A DNA stretch of 35,757 bases, from positions 1-35,757 of the forward strand of contig CALMRI010000049.1 in NCBI GenBank assembly GCA_937776645.1, written 5' to 3'. Shown piece after piece: positions 7,632-17,143 of the stretch. Positions within the stretch are counted from its first letter, which is position 1. Each line of letters opens with the position of its first letter. This DNA is from an uncultured Alphaproteobacteria bacterium (lineage in GTDB: Bacteria; Pseudomonadota; Alphaproteobacteria; Thalassobaculales; Thalassobaculaceae). A program made the position numbers and the translations under genes. The notes beneath the pieces are model-generated. The model was not told the origin of the DNA. It saw only the letters and a list, made by a program, of their open reading frames with translations, and did no database searches.

Positions 7632-8998
7632 TTAATACGCTAAAAAATCCGATAACCAGAGGTCGGGCAGATCGAGGTGGAATTCGGCGAGACTTAGGCT
7701 ACCGCCATGGGCTTGTGCAATGGCCAGGCCCAGACCGACACCGTCTTTCTTGGTCGAAACATGGAATGGCTTAAATAGTTGGTCTCGCAGCCTCTCAGAG
7801 ATCCCCGGCTCATCATCGCTGACGGACAACCTAAAGCGGTTATTTCCCGGCTCGCGACGGACGGTCAGGGTGGTCGCCCCGGCTGCGGCGGCATTATTCG
7901 CCAGGTTAGCGAAGACCCGAAACAGCTGATCTCGATCGGCCCGCACGTTAGTCATCACCAACCCCTGACAGTCGGTAGAGAAGGGCTCGAGTTGGCCAAC
8001 CTGGATCTCCATCTCGACGTCGTTCAACAGCTCCGCCAATGATGTGTCTCGAATTTCGAGGGCCTGGGTATCCTGGGTTAAACTGATAGTTTGCGAGCAG
8101 AGCCGGGCCGCCCGGTCTATGGCCCGGATCAGTGGCAACGTAATGCGGCGAACATTTTCATCCTCGCTTTCAGCCAACCGGTCCGAGATCAGGGTCGCCG
8201 TGGCCAGCATGTTGGGCAGGTTATCGTTGATCTTGTTAACGGCCGGCCCCAGCGGGGCCGGGCGGGTGCGCTGGGGCCGGGCGTGCGCAGCCGCGCCTTC
8301 ACCAACGCCAACTCGTTCATCGCGATTCCAATCTCGCCGCTCCGCCCGGCGTCTTGGATATCGCTGGTATAATTCTCGGGATTGCGCCGAAACGACACCA
8401 GACTGGCGGTGATCGTCTGCATCGGCAAGATCATCAGCCAGCGAAGCGAGAGAAACACTAATTCCGCCGTGATCAGCGCGATCACCGCCGTCAGTTCCAG
8501 GATCCGCCAGGAGTAGCTATACATGGCGGAGCGCATTGGCGCCTCGTCCGGCTCGATCGCCAACAACACTCTGGCGTCCTTGGGTAATTGTCCGATCGCC
8601 TTGATGATCCGATTCTCGGATTGCGCTAACAACATGACCGTGTCGTAAATCAATTCCGCCGCCTTATGGTCACAAAGGTCGAATTCCGCGTCCACTTTGC
8701 GGTTCGAGGGCCGCGCGATCAATTTCAGCGTACTGCGGGTGCGCCACGGTGCTATGGACGCCGGCATGGTTCAGCAGCTTTCCCGCCAACTCGTCGGCCA
8801 CCATGCATCCGGCCGGCCTTGAAGAGCCAGCGCCGCCAGACCCGCCGCGGCCAATCGCTCTTCAAGGTAGGTCAGTCGAAACCGGGCGATCGACGGCGTA
8901 TAGATCAATACTTCCGATAACATCACGAAGAGGGGCGTCAAAATCAGCACTCGGAAGAGCAAACTTCGCAAGAGAGTCGCGATGGTCAACATTGGCAC
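7632..8998 (-). pseudogene. Sensor histidine kinase, decayed
   Basis: Three minus-strand segments in changing frames together resemble one alphaproteobacterial sensor kinase. Segment 1 (8998-8771) has an N-terminal membrane helix and YLEERLAAAGLAALALQG. A middle piece (DELAGKLLNHAGV) lies in another frame and bypasses a stop near 8771. Segment 2 holds the second membrane span and HAMP-like region (SLRWLMILPMQTITASLVSF). Segment 3 holds dimerisation and ATPase domains (MLATATLISDRLAESED, NLANNAAAAGA, GVGLGLAIAQAHGGS). Inferred shifts are -1, +1 and -1. The expected phospho-acceptor motif KINHDLRNML reads KINDNLPNML, so the His is missing, and the G1 box DxGxG is DDEPG. The C-terminus is short. 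It follows the FAD disulfide-reductase gene on the same strand. Confidence 0.85.
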
Positions 8999-9016
8999 GG
9001 GTCAAGCGACCGCAGT

Positions 9017-10450
9017 CTACCCGAAGCGGGCGAGAAACCGGACGATTTTTCGGATCCGCTCGCTGAACAGTTTCGGCGTGTAGTAACCACCGGCAGCCCG
9101 CTTGTTCGCTTCGCCCAAGGTAGGATAGGGTAGGACAACACTGGCCATGGCGCTGATCTTCAGTTTCTGTTGGATCGCCAGACACCAGATCTGAATCACC
9201 TCGCCAGCATGATCCCCGACGATCGTCGCACCCAGGATACGGCCCTTCGGCGTGATGATTACTTTCACCATACCCCGGGTATCGCGCTCCGCCTGCGCCC
9301 GGTCGTTCTCGGCAAAGGGCCAGCGTAACACCTGGATTTCGCCATGCGTCTCGCGCGCCTCGGCTTCGCTAAGGCCGACCGAGGCCAGTTCCGGATCACT
9401 ATAGGTCACCCACGGAACGGCGCGGTAATCAACCTTGGTCGGCAACCAGAACAAGGCGCTGCGAATGACCAGACCAGCGTGATACCCAGCGATATGAGTG
9501 AACTGATAGGGGCCGGCGACATCGCCGATCGCATAAACCCGGCGGTTGCTGGTGCGAAGTCCCTGATCGACAGCGATGCCGGCGCGGGCCCACTCAATCC
9601 CGGCCGCCTCCAGGTTCAACCTCTCGACCGTCGCCCGGCGACCGGCGGCCACTAAAAGATGGCTACCCATGATCTCGCGCGGCGCATCCTCTCCTGGCAT
9701 GCCCAAGGTCACCCGCACACCGCCGCCTTCGGGATAGGCGACCTGGCGGATCGCAGCCCCCTCAAGCACCTCCAGCCCCTGCTCCAGCAAGTGACACCGT
9801 ACAATGTCGACCAGTTCCAAATCGTCCTTGGCCATGATCCGCGCCATCTCGACGACGGTCACGCGAGATCCTAGATTGCTAAAGGCCTGGGCAAGTTCGA
9901 TCCCGATCGGCCCGCCGCCCATAACGATCAGGTGTTCCGGCAGCGAATCCATGCCAAAGACGGTTTCGTTGGTGAGATAGGGCCCGTCGGGCAAGCCGGG
10001 AACCGGCGGCACCATCGGTGTCGAGCCGGTGGCGACAACGATACGTCGCGCGGTCACCCTGAGATCACCACCCTCAACGGTCCTGGGGCCGACAAACTGG
10101 GCCTGCGCTCGGACCACTCGCACGCCCAGGCCTTCAAAGCGCTCAACGGAATCCATCGGGGCGATCGCATCGATCACACCCAAGACATGCGCTTTCACCG
10201 CCGCGAAATCCACGACCCCGGGTTCAGAGGTGATGCCGAACCGCGCATCACCCTGTTGGCGTGCCCTCGCCTTGCCAGCGGCCAACAACGCCTTTGAGGG
10301 CACGCAGCCGTGATTGAGGCAGTCGCCCCCCATCTCGCCGGCTTCAAACAACACCACACTCGCGCCCATTTGCGACGCGCCCGCGGCAACCGACAAACCG
10401 CCGGCCCCGCCCCCGATGACGCAGAGGTCTACCTCCAACCGTTCAACCAT
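9017..10450 (-). CDS. FAD-dependent pyridine-nucleotide-disulfide oxidoreductase (mercuric reductase/lipoamide dehydrogenase-like)
   Basis: A 477-residue class I flavoprotein disulfide reductase. It has the FAD Rossmann motif [16 protein letters not shown], the redox disulfide GGDCLNHGCVPSKAL (CxxxxC), the NAD(P)-binding segment LIVMGGGPIGIELAQAF, and the second FAD motif RRVYAIGDVAG. Near the C-terminus, VVLPYPTLGEANKRAAGGYY replaces the usual HxHPTxxE catalytic pair: Tyr stands where His is expected, Glu is kept. This C-terminal form is known to me from a subgroup of uncertain substrate, so a true lipoamide or Hg(II) activity should not be assumed. ATG 10450 is preferred over TTG 10453, with AAAGGG upstream. 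The downstream partner, a sensor kinase, is decayed. Confidence 0.85.
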   Translation of the reverse strand: MVERLEVDLCVIGGGAGGLSVAAGASQMGASVVLFEAGEMGGDCLNHGCVPSKALLAAGKARARQQGDARFGITSEPGVVDFAAVKAHVLGVIDAIAPMDSVERFEGLGVRVVRAQAQFVGPRTVEGGDLRVTARRIVVATGSTPMVPPVPGLPDGPYLTNETVFGMDSLPEHLIVMGGGPIGIELAQAFSNLGSRVTVVEMARIMAKDDLELVDIVRCHLLEQGLEVLEGAAIRQVAYPEGGGVRVTLGMPGEDAPREIMGSHLLVAAGRRATVERLNLEAAGIEWARAGIAVDQGLRTSNRRVYAIGDVAGPYQFTHIAGYHAGLVIRSALFWLPTKVDYRAVPWVTYSDPELASVGLSEAEARETHGEIQVLRWPFAENDRAQAERDTRGMVKVIITPKGRILGATIVGDHAGEVIQIWCLAIQQKLKISAMASVVLPYPTLGEANKRAAGGYYTPKLFSERIRKIVRFLARFG

Positions 10451-10551
10451 CAAGCACCCTTTGTTCGGCCTTACCGGACTGTTCCAAACTCCAGCAACCC
10501 ACGCCAGTCACCTTGACGTGAGGCTTCTACAAAAGAAGGCGCCACGCGACG

Positions 10552-10580
10552 TTGACTTGCCCGAACCAAATCGATATACA
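10552..10580 (+). promoter_or_regulatory. Near-consensus promoter of the rpmH operon
   Basis: TTGACT (10552-10557) and TATACA (10575-10580) are separated by exactly 17 bases, close to the sigma-70 consensus. They lie 53 bases upstream of the rpmH start codon. This is the best promoter match I found in the window and fits a strongly expressed ribosomal operon. Confidence 0.8.
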
Positions 10581-10632
10581 CGCCTCCGCACTCGCTGCGG
10601 CGAAAAAGAACTCTGTCGACGGAGTACCTACC

Positions 10633-10767
10633 GTGAAACGGACCTATCAACCTAGCGTCTTGGTGCGTAAGCGCCGGCACGGCTTCCGCTCCCGAATGGC
10701 AACAGTGGGAGGTCGCCGGGTCCTCAGGGCGCGACGCGCCAAGGGTCGTGCCAAGCTGAGCGCCTAA
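10633..10767 (+). CDS. rpmH: 50S ribosomal protein L34
   Basis: A 44-residue basic protein, exactly the usual L34 length: [20 protein letters not shown], then [11 protein letters not shown] and [11 protein letters not shown]. It binds 23S rRNA in the large subunit. The start is GTG 10633, with GGAG at 10621-10624 as the ribosome site; a longer upstream reading in the same frame would run back into the promoter and is not credible. It is the first gene of rpmH-rnpA-yidD-yidC-yihA, a near-universal order, 36 bases before rnpA. L34 usually reads [13 protein letters not shown]; the one small difference (Ser for Ala) is conservative. Confidence 0.97.
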   Translation: MKRTYQPSVLVRKRRHGFRSRMATVGGRRVLRARRAKGRAKLSA

Positions 10768-10803
10768 TCACGCGGCGTTTAGCCGTCGCACGACGGAATA
10801 CCC

Positions 10804-11238
10804 ATGCGAAGCATCGCAACGGCGCTCTTAGGGCGCTTAACCAGACGCCCGGACTATTTGCGGGTCGCCCGAGGGCGGCGCAAGGCAGTGACGCCCGGAC
10901 TGGTCCTGCAAGCCTCTTCTCTTGACTTGCCGCCGCTCGGGCCGAGACCGCGGATAGGCTATACCGCAAGCAAGAAAGTTGGTAACGCCGTGGCCCGCAA
11001 CCGGGCGCGCAGGCGTTTGAAAGCAGTGGTTCAGGACGTGCTTAACGAACGCGCTGGCGAAGCAATAGACTATGTATTGATCGCCCGTGCGGCCACCGTG
11101 GCTCGCTCTTACGATGATCTCCTTGATGATCTGCGCCAGGCGCTCGACCGAGTGAACCGTCCCCATGAACACCGGTCACGCGACAAGCGGCGACAGGGCG
11201 ACCGGATAGAGAACACTTCCTTGGGCGTGGCGCGATGA
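10804..11238 (+). CDS. rnpA: Ribonuclease P protein component
   Basis: A 144-residue basic protein carrying the RnpA signature: [20 protein letters not shown] then LKAVVQDVL, with the RNR motif that contacts RNase P RNA. It helps the catalytic RNA remove 5' leaders from pre-tRNAs. The early FQ/FxxV substrate-leader region is represented by [23 protein letters not shown]. It starts at ATG 10804 soon after rpmH and overlaps yidD by ATGA at 11235-11238, which implies translational coupling. A charged tail of about 25 residues after RVNRPHEH is variable in the family. Confidence 0.95.
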   Translation: MRSIATALLGRLTRRPDYLRVARGRRKAVTPGLVLQASSLDLPPLGPRPRIGYTASKKVGNAVARNRARRRLKAVVQDVLNERAGEAIDYVLIARAATVARSYDDLLDDLRQALDRVNRPHEHRSRDKRRQGDRIENTSLGVAR

Positions 11239-11558
11239 TCCCGTTGTGCGCGCCAACGCCTGCCCCGGCCCGGGTATCCATGCCAGCAACGATCAAATGG
11301 ACAATGATCTGGGTCGTGAAAGCGCCCATTTGGGCCTACCGGCTCACGCTATCGGCTTTCGTTGGACATGCCTGCCGTTACCATCCGACCTGTTCGGCCT
11401 ATGCATTGGAAGCGGTTGATACGCACGGTCCATTCCGAGGTGGCCTGATGGCGCTGAAGCGTATAGGTCGCTGTCATCCTTGGGGCGGTTCAGGGCTCGA
11501 TCTTGTCCCGGCGACCGACAAAGAAAATTCACCAAACATCAGGCGATCCGAGACATGA
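11235..11558 (+). CDS. yidD: Membrane protein insertion efficiency factor YidD
   Basis: A 107-residue protein of the YidD/DUF37 family. The signature [19 protein letters not shown] and [19 protein letters not shown] is complete, including the conserved Cys residues. YidD sits at the inner membrane through an amphipathic helix (here [19 protein letters not shown]) and assists YidC-dependent insertion. The N-terminal 20 residues before MPATIKW are weakly supported; ATG 11280 is another possible start, but ATG 11235 overlaps the rnpA stop in the usual way. The stop overlaps the yidC start by four bases (11555-11558), so rnpA, yidD and yidC are coupled. Confidence 0.93.
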   Translation: MIPLCAPTPAPARVSMPATIKWTMIWVVKAPIWAYRLTLSAFVGHACRYHPTCSAYALEAVDTHGPFRGGLMALKRIGRCHPWGGSGLDLVPATDKENSPNIRRSET

Positions 11559-13333
11559 GCGACCAAAAAAACATGATCATCGCCATCGCGTTGTCCTTGG
11601 TGATCCTGCTTAGCTTCCAGTTCCTGTACGAATTTCCCAAGGCTGAAAAGGAACGCGAGCGCGAAGCTGAACTCGCCGCCAGCCAACCGTTGCCAAGCCT
11701 CGCAACGCCCGGCAGTTCCACGTCAAGCGCGCCGTCCGGCAATGCCGAGGCGCCGGTGGCAGCTCCTGGCGGCAACCGCGCGCCAGCAGCCATCGCGGCT
11801 GCGGCAGCGGCGGTTACCGAGGCTCAGCGGGCCAAGGTGTTGAAGGCGACTCCGCGAATCACCATCGATACCCCGGCGCTCCGTGGCTCGATTACCCTGA
11901 AGGGCGGTCGCATCGATGACGTCATCCTCAGGGGTTATCGCGAAAAAGTGGACCCAAGTTCCGATCAAATCCGCCTGTTGAGCCCGATTGGCGCACCTAA
12001 ATCCTACTACGCCGAATTCGGTTGGGTTGGTGGTGACGGCAAGGTGAAGCTACCGACGCCGGACACTATCTGGACCGCAGACCGGGGCCGATTGACGCCA
12101 GCCAAGCCGGTGACCTTGTCCTGGGACAATGGCGAAGGCCTCGTCTTCGAACGGGTTTTCGCGCTTGATGACGGCTTCATGGTCACCACGACCCAACGGG
12201 TGCGCAATACCGGTAACGTCGGCGTCACGCTTTTCCCCTATGGCCTGATCGCGCGCTCCGGCACGCCGGAGACGCTTGGATTTTATATCCTGCACGAGGG
12301 CCCACTCGGGGTCTTCGACGGCACGCTTCGGGAAGTCGATTATGACGACCTGCAGGACGGTGGGAATGTCGAGCAACGCTCGGTCGGTGGCTGGATCGGG
12401 ATTGCCGATAAATATTGGCTCACGGCATTAATACCGGACCAGAAAACGGTGGCGACCTACCGTTTCTTTCACTCAATTAAAGAAAAAGACGACCGCTATC
12501 AGGTCGACTATCTCGGTTCCGAAATTCAGATTGGACCCGGCAAGACCGTGGAAGCCACCAACCGTTTGTTCGTCGGCGCCAAGGAAGTGAAACGGCTCGA
12601 CGCTTATAGCGAGGAACTAGGAATCGCCAATTTCGATCTGGCGGTCGATTTCGGGTGGTTCTATTTCCTAACCAAACCGTTCTTCTACGCCATTTCCTAT
12701 CTCTATGAGTGGTTCGGAAATTTTGGATTGGCGATCCTCGGCTTTACCGTCTGCGTTAAGGCGGCGTTCTTCCCACTCGCCAACAAGTCCTACAAGTCGA
12801 TGGCCAAGCTGCGCTCGTTGACGCCGAAGCTGCAAACGCTCCGCGAGCAATTTGGTGACGACAAAGTGCGACTGAACCAGGAGATGATGGCGCTCTATAA
12901 GCTAGAGAAGGTCAATCCAGCGGCGGGCTGTTTACCAATCGTCGTCCAAATTCCGGTATTCTTTGCGCTCTATAAGGTGTTGTTCGTTACCATCGAGATG
13001 CGGCACGCGCCATTCTTCGGTTGGATCACGGATCTGTCGGTCGCTGATCCGACGTCGATCTTCAACGCCTTCGGCATAATACCCTTTGACCCGCCAGATT
13101 TCCTGTTGATCGGTGCCTGGCCGGTGCTCATGGGGCTGACGATGTTTCTGCAACAACGTCTGAACCCGCAACCGACAGACCCGGTGCAGGCCAAGATCTT
13201 CATGTTCCTACCGCTGTTCTTTACCTTTTTGCTGGGAACCTTCCCGGCCGGGCTGGTGATTTACTGGACCTGGAACAATCTGCTGTCGATTGCCCAACAG
13301 AAGCTGATTATGTTCCGCATGGGCGTGAAATAG
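11555..13333 (+). CDS. yidC: Membrane protein insertase YidC
   Basis: A 592-residue YidC of the Gram-negative type. The N-terminal signal anchor is [20 protein letters not shown]. An Ala/Pro-rich linker leads to the large periplasmic beta-sandwich domain (about residues 100-360). The conserved five-helix core starts at [20 protein letters not shown], with [20 protein letters not shown] and the last span [19 protein letters not shown]. It inserts inner-membrane proteins alone or with SecYEG. ATG 11555 is preferred because the translation begins with the family's conserved start; the frame is open further upstream into yidD but that part is not YidC-like. It is directly followed by yihA. Confidence 0.97.
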   Translation: MSDQKNMIIAIALSLVILLSFQFLYEFPKAEKEREREAELAASQPLPSLATPGSSTSSAPSGNAEAPVAAPGGNRAPAAIAAAAAAVTEAQRAKVLKATPRITIDTPALRGSITLKGGRIDDVILRGYREKVDPSSDQIRLLSPIGAPKSYYAEFGWVGGDGKVKLPTPDTIWTADRGRLTPAKPVTLSWDNGEGLVFERVFALDDGFMVTTTQRVRNTGNVGVTLFPYGLIARSGTPETLGFYILHEGPLGVFDGTLREVDYDDLQDGGNVEQRSVGGWIGIADKYWLTALIPDQKTVATYRFFHSIKEKDDRYQVDYLGSEIQIGPGKTVEATNRLFVGAKEVKRLDAYSEELGIANFDLAVDFGWFYFLTKPFFYAISYLYEWFGNFGLAILGFTVCVKAAFFPLANKSYKSMAKLRSLTPKLQTLREQFGDDKVRLNQEMMALYKLEKVNPAAGCLPIVVQIPVFFALYKVLFVTIEMRHAPFFGWITDLSVADPTSIFNAFGIIPFDPPDFLLIGAWPVLMGLTMFLQQRLNPQPTDPVQAKIFMFLPLFFTFLLGTFPAGLVIYWTWNNLLSIAQQKLIMFRMGVK

Positions 13334-13343
13334 CCGGTGCCGC

Positions 13344-14009
13344 ATGGATGATGCCACGATAACCGTCGAGGCCGACGAGCCAATCTATTCCGAACCGGAA
13401 TTGGAGCGTGGCAGGCTCCTGTTCGCGCGCGAATGCACCTTTGTCATGGGCGCCGCGACCCTGGATCAATTGCCCGACGTGGCATTGCCGGAGATCGCTT
13501 TCGCCGGCCGGTCGAATGTCGGGAAATCCAGCTTGGTCAACGCCCTGACCGGCCGCAAGACACTAGCCCGGATCTCGAACACCCCCGGGCGCACCCAACA
13601 ACTGAACTTCTTTGATCTTGGTCAACGACTGACCTTGGTCGACCTGCCAGGATATGGCTATGCCAAGGTCTCGAAGACCACGGTGCTAGCCTGGACCCAA
13701 ACCTTGAAGGCTTTCCTGCGCGGTCGCACGACCCTGCGCCGCGCCTGCCTGCTCATCGATTCGCGGCATGGGATCAAGAATCTCGATCGGGAGATGATGG
13801 AGATGTTGGATGAATCCGCCGTAGTCTATCAGGTGGTACTAACCAAAATCGACAAACTGAAGAGGGGCGAGATCGAAAGCCTGGAAAAAGCGGTGGCCAA
13901 GGAATTGGCTCAACGTCCGGCGGCCTTTCCGGTCCTCGCCCTCACCAGTTCGGAAAAGCAGGTCGGCATCACCGAACTGCGCGCTGGGCTAGCGCAATTG
14001 GCGCAATGA
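13344..14009 (+). CDS. yihA: Ribosome biogenesis GTP-binding protein YihA/YsxC (EngB)
   Basis: A 221-residue TrmE-Era-EngA-YihA class GTPase. The G motifs are G1 [10 protein letters not shown] (about residues 55-64), the G2-region [13 protein letters not shown]3 DLPGYGYA, G4 LTKIDKL and G5-like LTSS. It supports late assembly of the 50S subunit and is usually essential. An N-terminal extension of about 45 residues precedes the G domain, common in Alphaproteobacteria. It lies 10 bases after yidC, so it belongs to the same operon. A 33-codon reading frame (14009-14110) starts on its stop codon and ends on the argB start. Confidence 0.96.
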   Translation: MDDATITVEADEPIYSEPELERGRLLFARECTFVMGAATLDQLPDVALPEIAFAGRSNVGKSSLVNALTGRKTLARISNTPGRTQQLNFFDLGQRLTLVDLPGYGYAKVSKTTVLAWTQTLKAFLRGRTTLRRACLLIDSRHGIKNLDREMMEMLDESAVVYQVVLTKIDKLKRGEIESLEKAVAKELAQRPAAFPVLALTSSEKQVGITELRAGLAQLAQ

Positions 14010-14106
14010 TGAGTCAGCACGCAGCGCCTCGCGCCGATCAAGCGGCGGCAGGGAAAGCCAGGAAAGGCGCCACGGACGCCACACCCGCACAGCAGGAGCA
14101 CAGCCG

Positions 14107-15015
14107 ATGAGCCCATCAGACGCCGAAGCCCGGGCTGCCTGGCTTGATAAAGCCGGTATTCTCACCGACGCGCTGCCATTTATGCGCCGCTATAGCGGCC
14201 GCACCGTGGTGGTAAAGTTCGGTGGCCACGCCATGGGCGACCCCGCCCTGTTCAAAACCTTCGCCGCCGACATGGTCCTGCTAAAGCAGGTCGGAACGAA
14301 CCCGCTGGTGGTCCATGGCGGCGGTCCGCAGATCGGCGACATGCTCAAGCGCATGGCGATCAAGAGCGAATTTATCGACGGATTGCGGGTGACTGACCGC
14401 GCCACGGTCGAGGTCGTCGAGATGGTGCTGGCCGGATCGATCAACAAATCGATCGTCGCCGCGATAAACGAGGCCGGCGGCCGTGCTGTCGGAATTTCCG
14501 GCAAGGACGCTAATCTAATCCGGGTCACCAAACTGACCAGAACCAAGATCGACCCGGATAGCAATATCGAAAAGATCGTCGATCTTGGCTTCGTCGGGGA
14601 TCCCTCGGAGATCGACGTGACGTTGCTCAATACGCTCACCGCTGGCGGCTTCATCCCGGTGATCGCGCCGGTCGGCCTCGGCGCCGACGGTGAGACCTAT
14701 AACATCAACGCCGACACAGCCGCCGGCGCCATCGCCGGCGCCTCCGATGCCCGACGGATGCTGATGCTGACCGATGTCGAGGGCGTGCTGGATAGCACCG
14801 GCGCCTTGATCCCTGAATTAACCGTCGCAAACGCCCGTGCCCTAATTAAGAGTGGGACGATCACCGGCGGCATGATCCCCAAGGTCGAGACCTGCATCGA
14901 GTCGGTCGAAGCCGGGGCCGGTGCCGCCGTGATTCTCGATGGGCGCATACCCCATGCGGTGCTGTTGGAGCTATTCACCTCGCAAGGTCACGGCACCATC
15001 ATCCACGCCGGTTAG
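14107..15015 (+). CDS. argB: Acetylglutamate kinase
   Basis: A 302-residue amino-acid kinase that phosphorylates N-acetylglutamate in arginine synthesis. It shows the nucleotide/phosphate motifs [11 protein letters not shown] (about residues 35-45) and [13 protein letters not shown], the acetylglutamate-site segment [19 protein letters not shown], and the late [15 protein letters not shown] and [17 protein letters not shown] motifs. The N-terminal helix before the kinase core ([19 protein letters not shown]) is the type found in hexameric, arginine-inhibited enzymes, so feedback inhibition by arginine is likely but not shown. It follows yihA by 97 bases and may be in the same transcript. It converges with the small PAS-like gene at 15035. 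Confidence 0.96.
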   Translation: MSPSDAEARAAWLDKAGILTDALPFMRRYSGRTVVVKFGGHAMGDPALFKTFAADMVLLKQVGTNPLVVHGGGPQIGDMLKRMAIKSEFIDGLRVTDRATVEVVEMVLAGSINKSIVAAINEAGGRAVGISGKDANLIRVTKLTRTKIDPDSNIEKIVDLGFVGDPSEIDVTLLNTLTAGGFIPVIAPVGLGADGETYNINADTAAGAIAGASDARRMLMLTDVEGVLDSTGALIPELTVANARALIKSGTITGGMIPKVETCIESVEAGAGAAVILDGRIPHAVLLELFTSQGHGTIIHAG

Positions 15016-15034
15016 ACCAAAATCGCAAAAGCTG

Positions 15035-15391
15035 CTAATCGACGTCCTCCACCAAGTCGATTCGCCAGATCACGTCATACTCGGTCATCGGAAACACCCC
15101 CTCGGCGTCCGGGCGGATGGGGCCGGCCGGAGGCAGATTCCTGAGCCGCAATTGCAGTTGCAACGTAAAGGCCATATCGAAGTCAACCTTCCAGGCCAGC
15201 CCGGCGACCGGAGGCGCCGTCGCGGTGATCAATCCATGGGTAATATCCCGGCCCCCGACATTCGCCGCGACCACATTCTTATCCCGGTCAATCAGCAGTA
15301 TCGGGCCGGGATGGCGATGCAACAGCATCGCGCTGGGCGGCGTCCCCTTTATCGCCTCGATGTCGTCTGCGTCCGCCGCGTCGCCGGCCAT
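15035..15391 (-). CDS. Small hypothetical protein with a PAS-like segment
   Basis: A 118-residue acidic protein that I do not recognise. The part HPGPILLIDRDKNVVAANVG resembles the N-terminal strand-helix of a PAS domain (P..L.vD..g.v..aN), but the remainder (WKVDFDMAFTLQLQLRLRNL, MTEYDVIWRIDLVED) does not complete a PAS fold that I can place. It lies alone on the minus strand, convergent with argB (20 bases apart) and divergent from the HAD gene at 15493. ATG 15391 is preferred because GGGGATGAG precedes it; a TTG at 15418 would add nine residues. It could be a shrunken remnant of a sensor, or not a gene at all. Confidence 0.5.
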   Translation of the reverse strand: MAGDAADADDIEAIKGTPPSAMLLHRHPGPILLIDRDKNVVAANVGGRDITHGLITATAPPVAGLAWKVDFDMAFTLQLQLRLRNLPPAGPIRPDAEGVFPMTEYDVIWRIDLVEDVD

Positions 15392-15492
15392 CTCATCCCC
15401 ATCCGATTTGCAGCACAATCCAGCATGAGAATAACCGCCGGCGAATCGTCTGCGATCTTGCCTTCATCATCGGTTCATTCCAGGGTGGCGCC

Positions 15493-16212
15493 ATGATCAA
15501 CATATCTTCGCCTCATCCCACACCCCAGTCCCGTCCGGCCATCGATCCAGATGCGGTCTCCTGCTGGATCTTCGATCTAGACAACACGCTGTATCCGGCG
15601 GCCTCCAATCTGTTCGCCCGGGTCTCGCGGCGCATGACCGCGTTCATTCAGGCCGAATTTACCCTGGCGGAAGAGGAAGCCCGGGCGTTGCAGAAAAAAC
15701 TGTTTCTTGAATACGGCACCACCATGCGCGGCCTGATGGTCGAGCACGACACGAACCCGGAACGGTTTTTGCACGATGTCCACGATATCGACGTTAGCGA
15801 CATGGCCCCGGATCCTCGACTGGCGACCCTGATCGACCGGTTGCCGGGCCGCCGGGTGATCTTCACCAATGGCTCGGTCCCGCATGCCGATCGAATCACC
15901 CGCCAGCTCGGCATCGACGGGTTGTTCGAAGGCACCTTCGACATCGTCGCCGGCAACTTCATCCCGAAGCCCGACCCGCAACCCTACCGGGACATGATCG
16001 CGCGGTTCGGGCTTGACCCGACCAGCGCCGTGATGATCGAGGACATGGCAAAAAACCTAAAACCCGCCGCCGAAATGGGCATGACGACCGTCTGGTTGCG
16101 CCACGACATGGAATGGTCCAGCGACGGCGCCGGAGATGGGCATGTTCATCACGAAATCACCGATCTAACCACTTGGCTTGAACAGATCACCGGAGCAGGT
16201 GTCGCGTGTTGA
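15493..16212 (+). CDS. HAD-family pyrimidine 5'-nucleotidase
   Basis: A 239-residue haloacid-dehalogenase hydrolase. Motif I is [11 protein letters not shown], with nucleophile D28 and acid D30; motif II is VIFTNGS; the motif III Lys is in [10 protein letters not shown]; motif IV is [11 protein letters not shown]. The opening FDLDNTLYP.....F..V..RM..F and the cap sequence place it in the pyrimidine 5'-nucleotidase (SDT1-like) subgroup, which dephosphorylates UMP/CMP-type nucleotides. Exact substrate is an inference from the subgroup. In related genomes this gene sits between argB and dapD, as here. Start ATG 15493; the stop lies 64 bases before dapD. Confidence 0.88.
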   Translation: MINISSPHPTPQSRPAIDPDAVSCWIFDLDNTLYPAASNLFARVSRRMTAFIQAEFTLAEEEARALQKKLFLEYGTTMRGLMVEHDTNPERFLHDVHDIDVSDMAPDPRLATLIDRLPGRRVIFTNGSVPHADRITRQLGIDGLFEGTFDIVAGNFIPKPDPQPYRDMIARFGLDPTSAVMIEDMAKNLKPAAEMGMTTVWLRHDMEWSSDGAGDGHVHHEITDLTTWLEQITGAGVAC

Positions 16213-16276
16213 CAGCCTCGCGCACCGCGCTCATTTTGAACATCCATTCGCAATCAAGACACGGGAAGTAGGGGCC

Positions 16277-17137
16277 ATGAGCGATTCTCAACTCGAAGCG
16301 GTGATCGAAAAGGCCTGGGACGATCGGGACTCAATCAATCCCTCAACTAAGGGCGAGGCACGCGACGCCGTCGAAGCCGCGCTGGAGGCGATGGATTCCG
16401 GCGCCAGCCGTGTCGCGACGCCGCTGGGCGGCCATCAATGGCAGGTGAACCAATGGCTGAAGAAGGCCGTTTTGCTGTCGTTCCGCCTGAATGAGATGGA
16501 AACGATCCCCGGCGGCCCAACCGATCCAACCCGGGGTGACTCGCATTGGTGGGACAAGGTGCCTTCCAAGTTCGCAGGCTGGGGTGAAAACCGGTTCCGC
16601 GAGGCGGGCCTGCGCGCGGTGCCAAACTGTATCGTGCGCCGATCAGCCTATGTCGCGCCGGGTGTGGTGCTGATGCCGAGCTTCGTCAATCTCGGCGCCT
16701 ATGTGGATAGCGGCACCATGGTCGACACCTGGGCCACCATCGGATCCTGCGCCCAGGTCGGCAAGAACTGTCATATCTCCGGTGGCGCCGGGATCGCCGG
16801 CGTGCTTGAGCCGATGCAGGCCAATCCGGTGATTATCGAGGATAACTGCTTCATCGGCGCCCGCTCCGAGGTCGCCGAAGGGGTGATTGTCGAGACCGGT
16901 TCGGTGCTCAGCATGGGCGTCTACATCGGGGCCTCCACTAAGATCGTAAACCGTGACACCGGCGCGATTTCGATGGGCCGGGTTCCGGCCTATTCCGTCG
17001 TCGTTCCCGGCGCGTTGCCAGGCAAGGCGTTGCCGGATGGCAGCCCGGGACCGTCGCTGTATTGCGCGGTGATCGTCAAGCAGGTGGACGAGCAAACCCG
17101 CTCGAAGACCTCGATCAACGAGCTGTTGCGCGACTGA
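16277..17137 (+). CDS. dapD: 2,3,4,5-tetrahydropyridine-2,6-dicarboxylate N-succinyltransferase
   Basis: A 286-residue DapD, standard length. It catalyses the succinylation step that commits tetrahydrodipicolinate to diaminopimelate and lysine. The N-terminal helical domain has [13 protein letters not shown], then the left-handed beta-helix made of hexapeptide repeats ([54 protein letters not shown]) and the C-terminal [23 protein letters not shown] 16277 is chosen because the translation starts there with the family's conserved beginning and AAGTAGGGG lies just upstream; the frame is open for 33 more codons upstream but they overlap the nucleotidase gene. It is 6 bases before dapE, so co-transcribed. 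Confidence 0.97.
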   Translation: MSDSQLEAVIEKAWDDRDSINPSTKGEARDAVEAALEAMDSGASRVATPLGGHQWQVNQWLKKAVLLSFRLNEMETIPGGPTDPTRGDSHWWDKVPSKFAGWGENRFREAGLRAVPNCIVRRSAYVAPGVVLMPSFVNLGAYVDSGTMVDTWATIGSCAQVGKNCHISGGAGIAGVLEPMQANPVIIEDNCFIGARSEVAEGVIVETGSVLSMGVYIGASTKIVNRDTGAISMGRVPAYSVVVPGALPGKALPDGSPGPSLYCAVIVKQVDEQTRSKTSINELLRD

Positions 17138-17143
17138 TCCATC

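Noticed and set aside
11480..11554. Upstream extension of yidC
   Set aside because: The extension overlaps yidD and is not YidC-like; MSDQKNM at 11555 is the conserved start.
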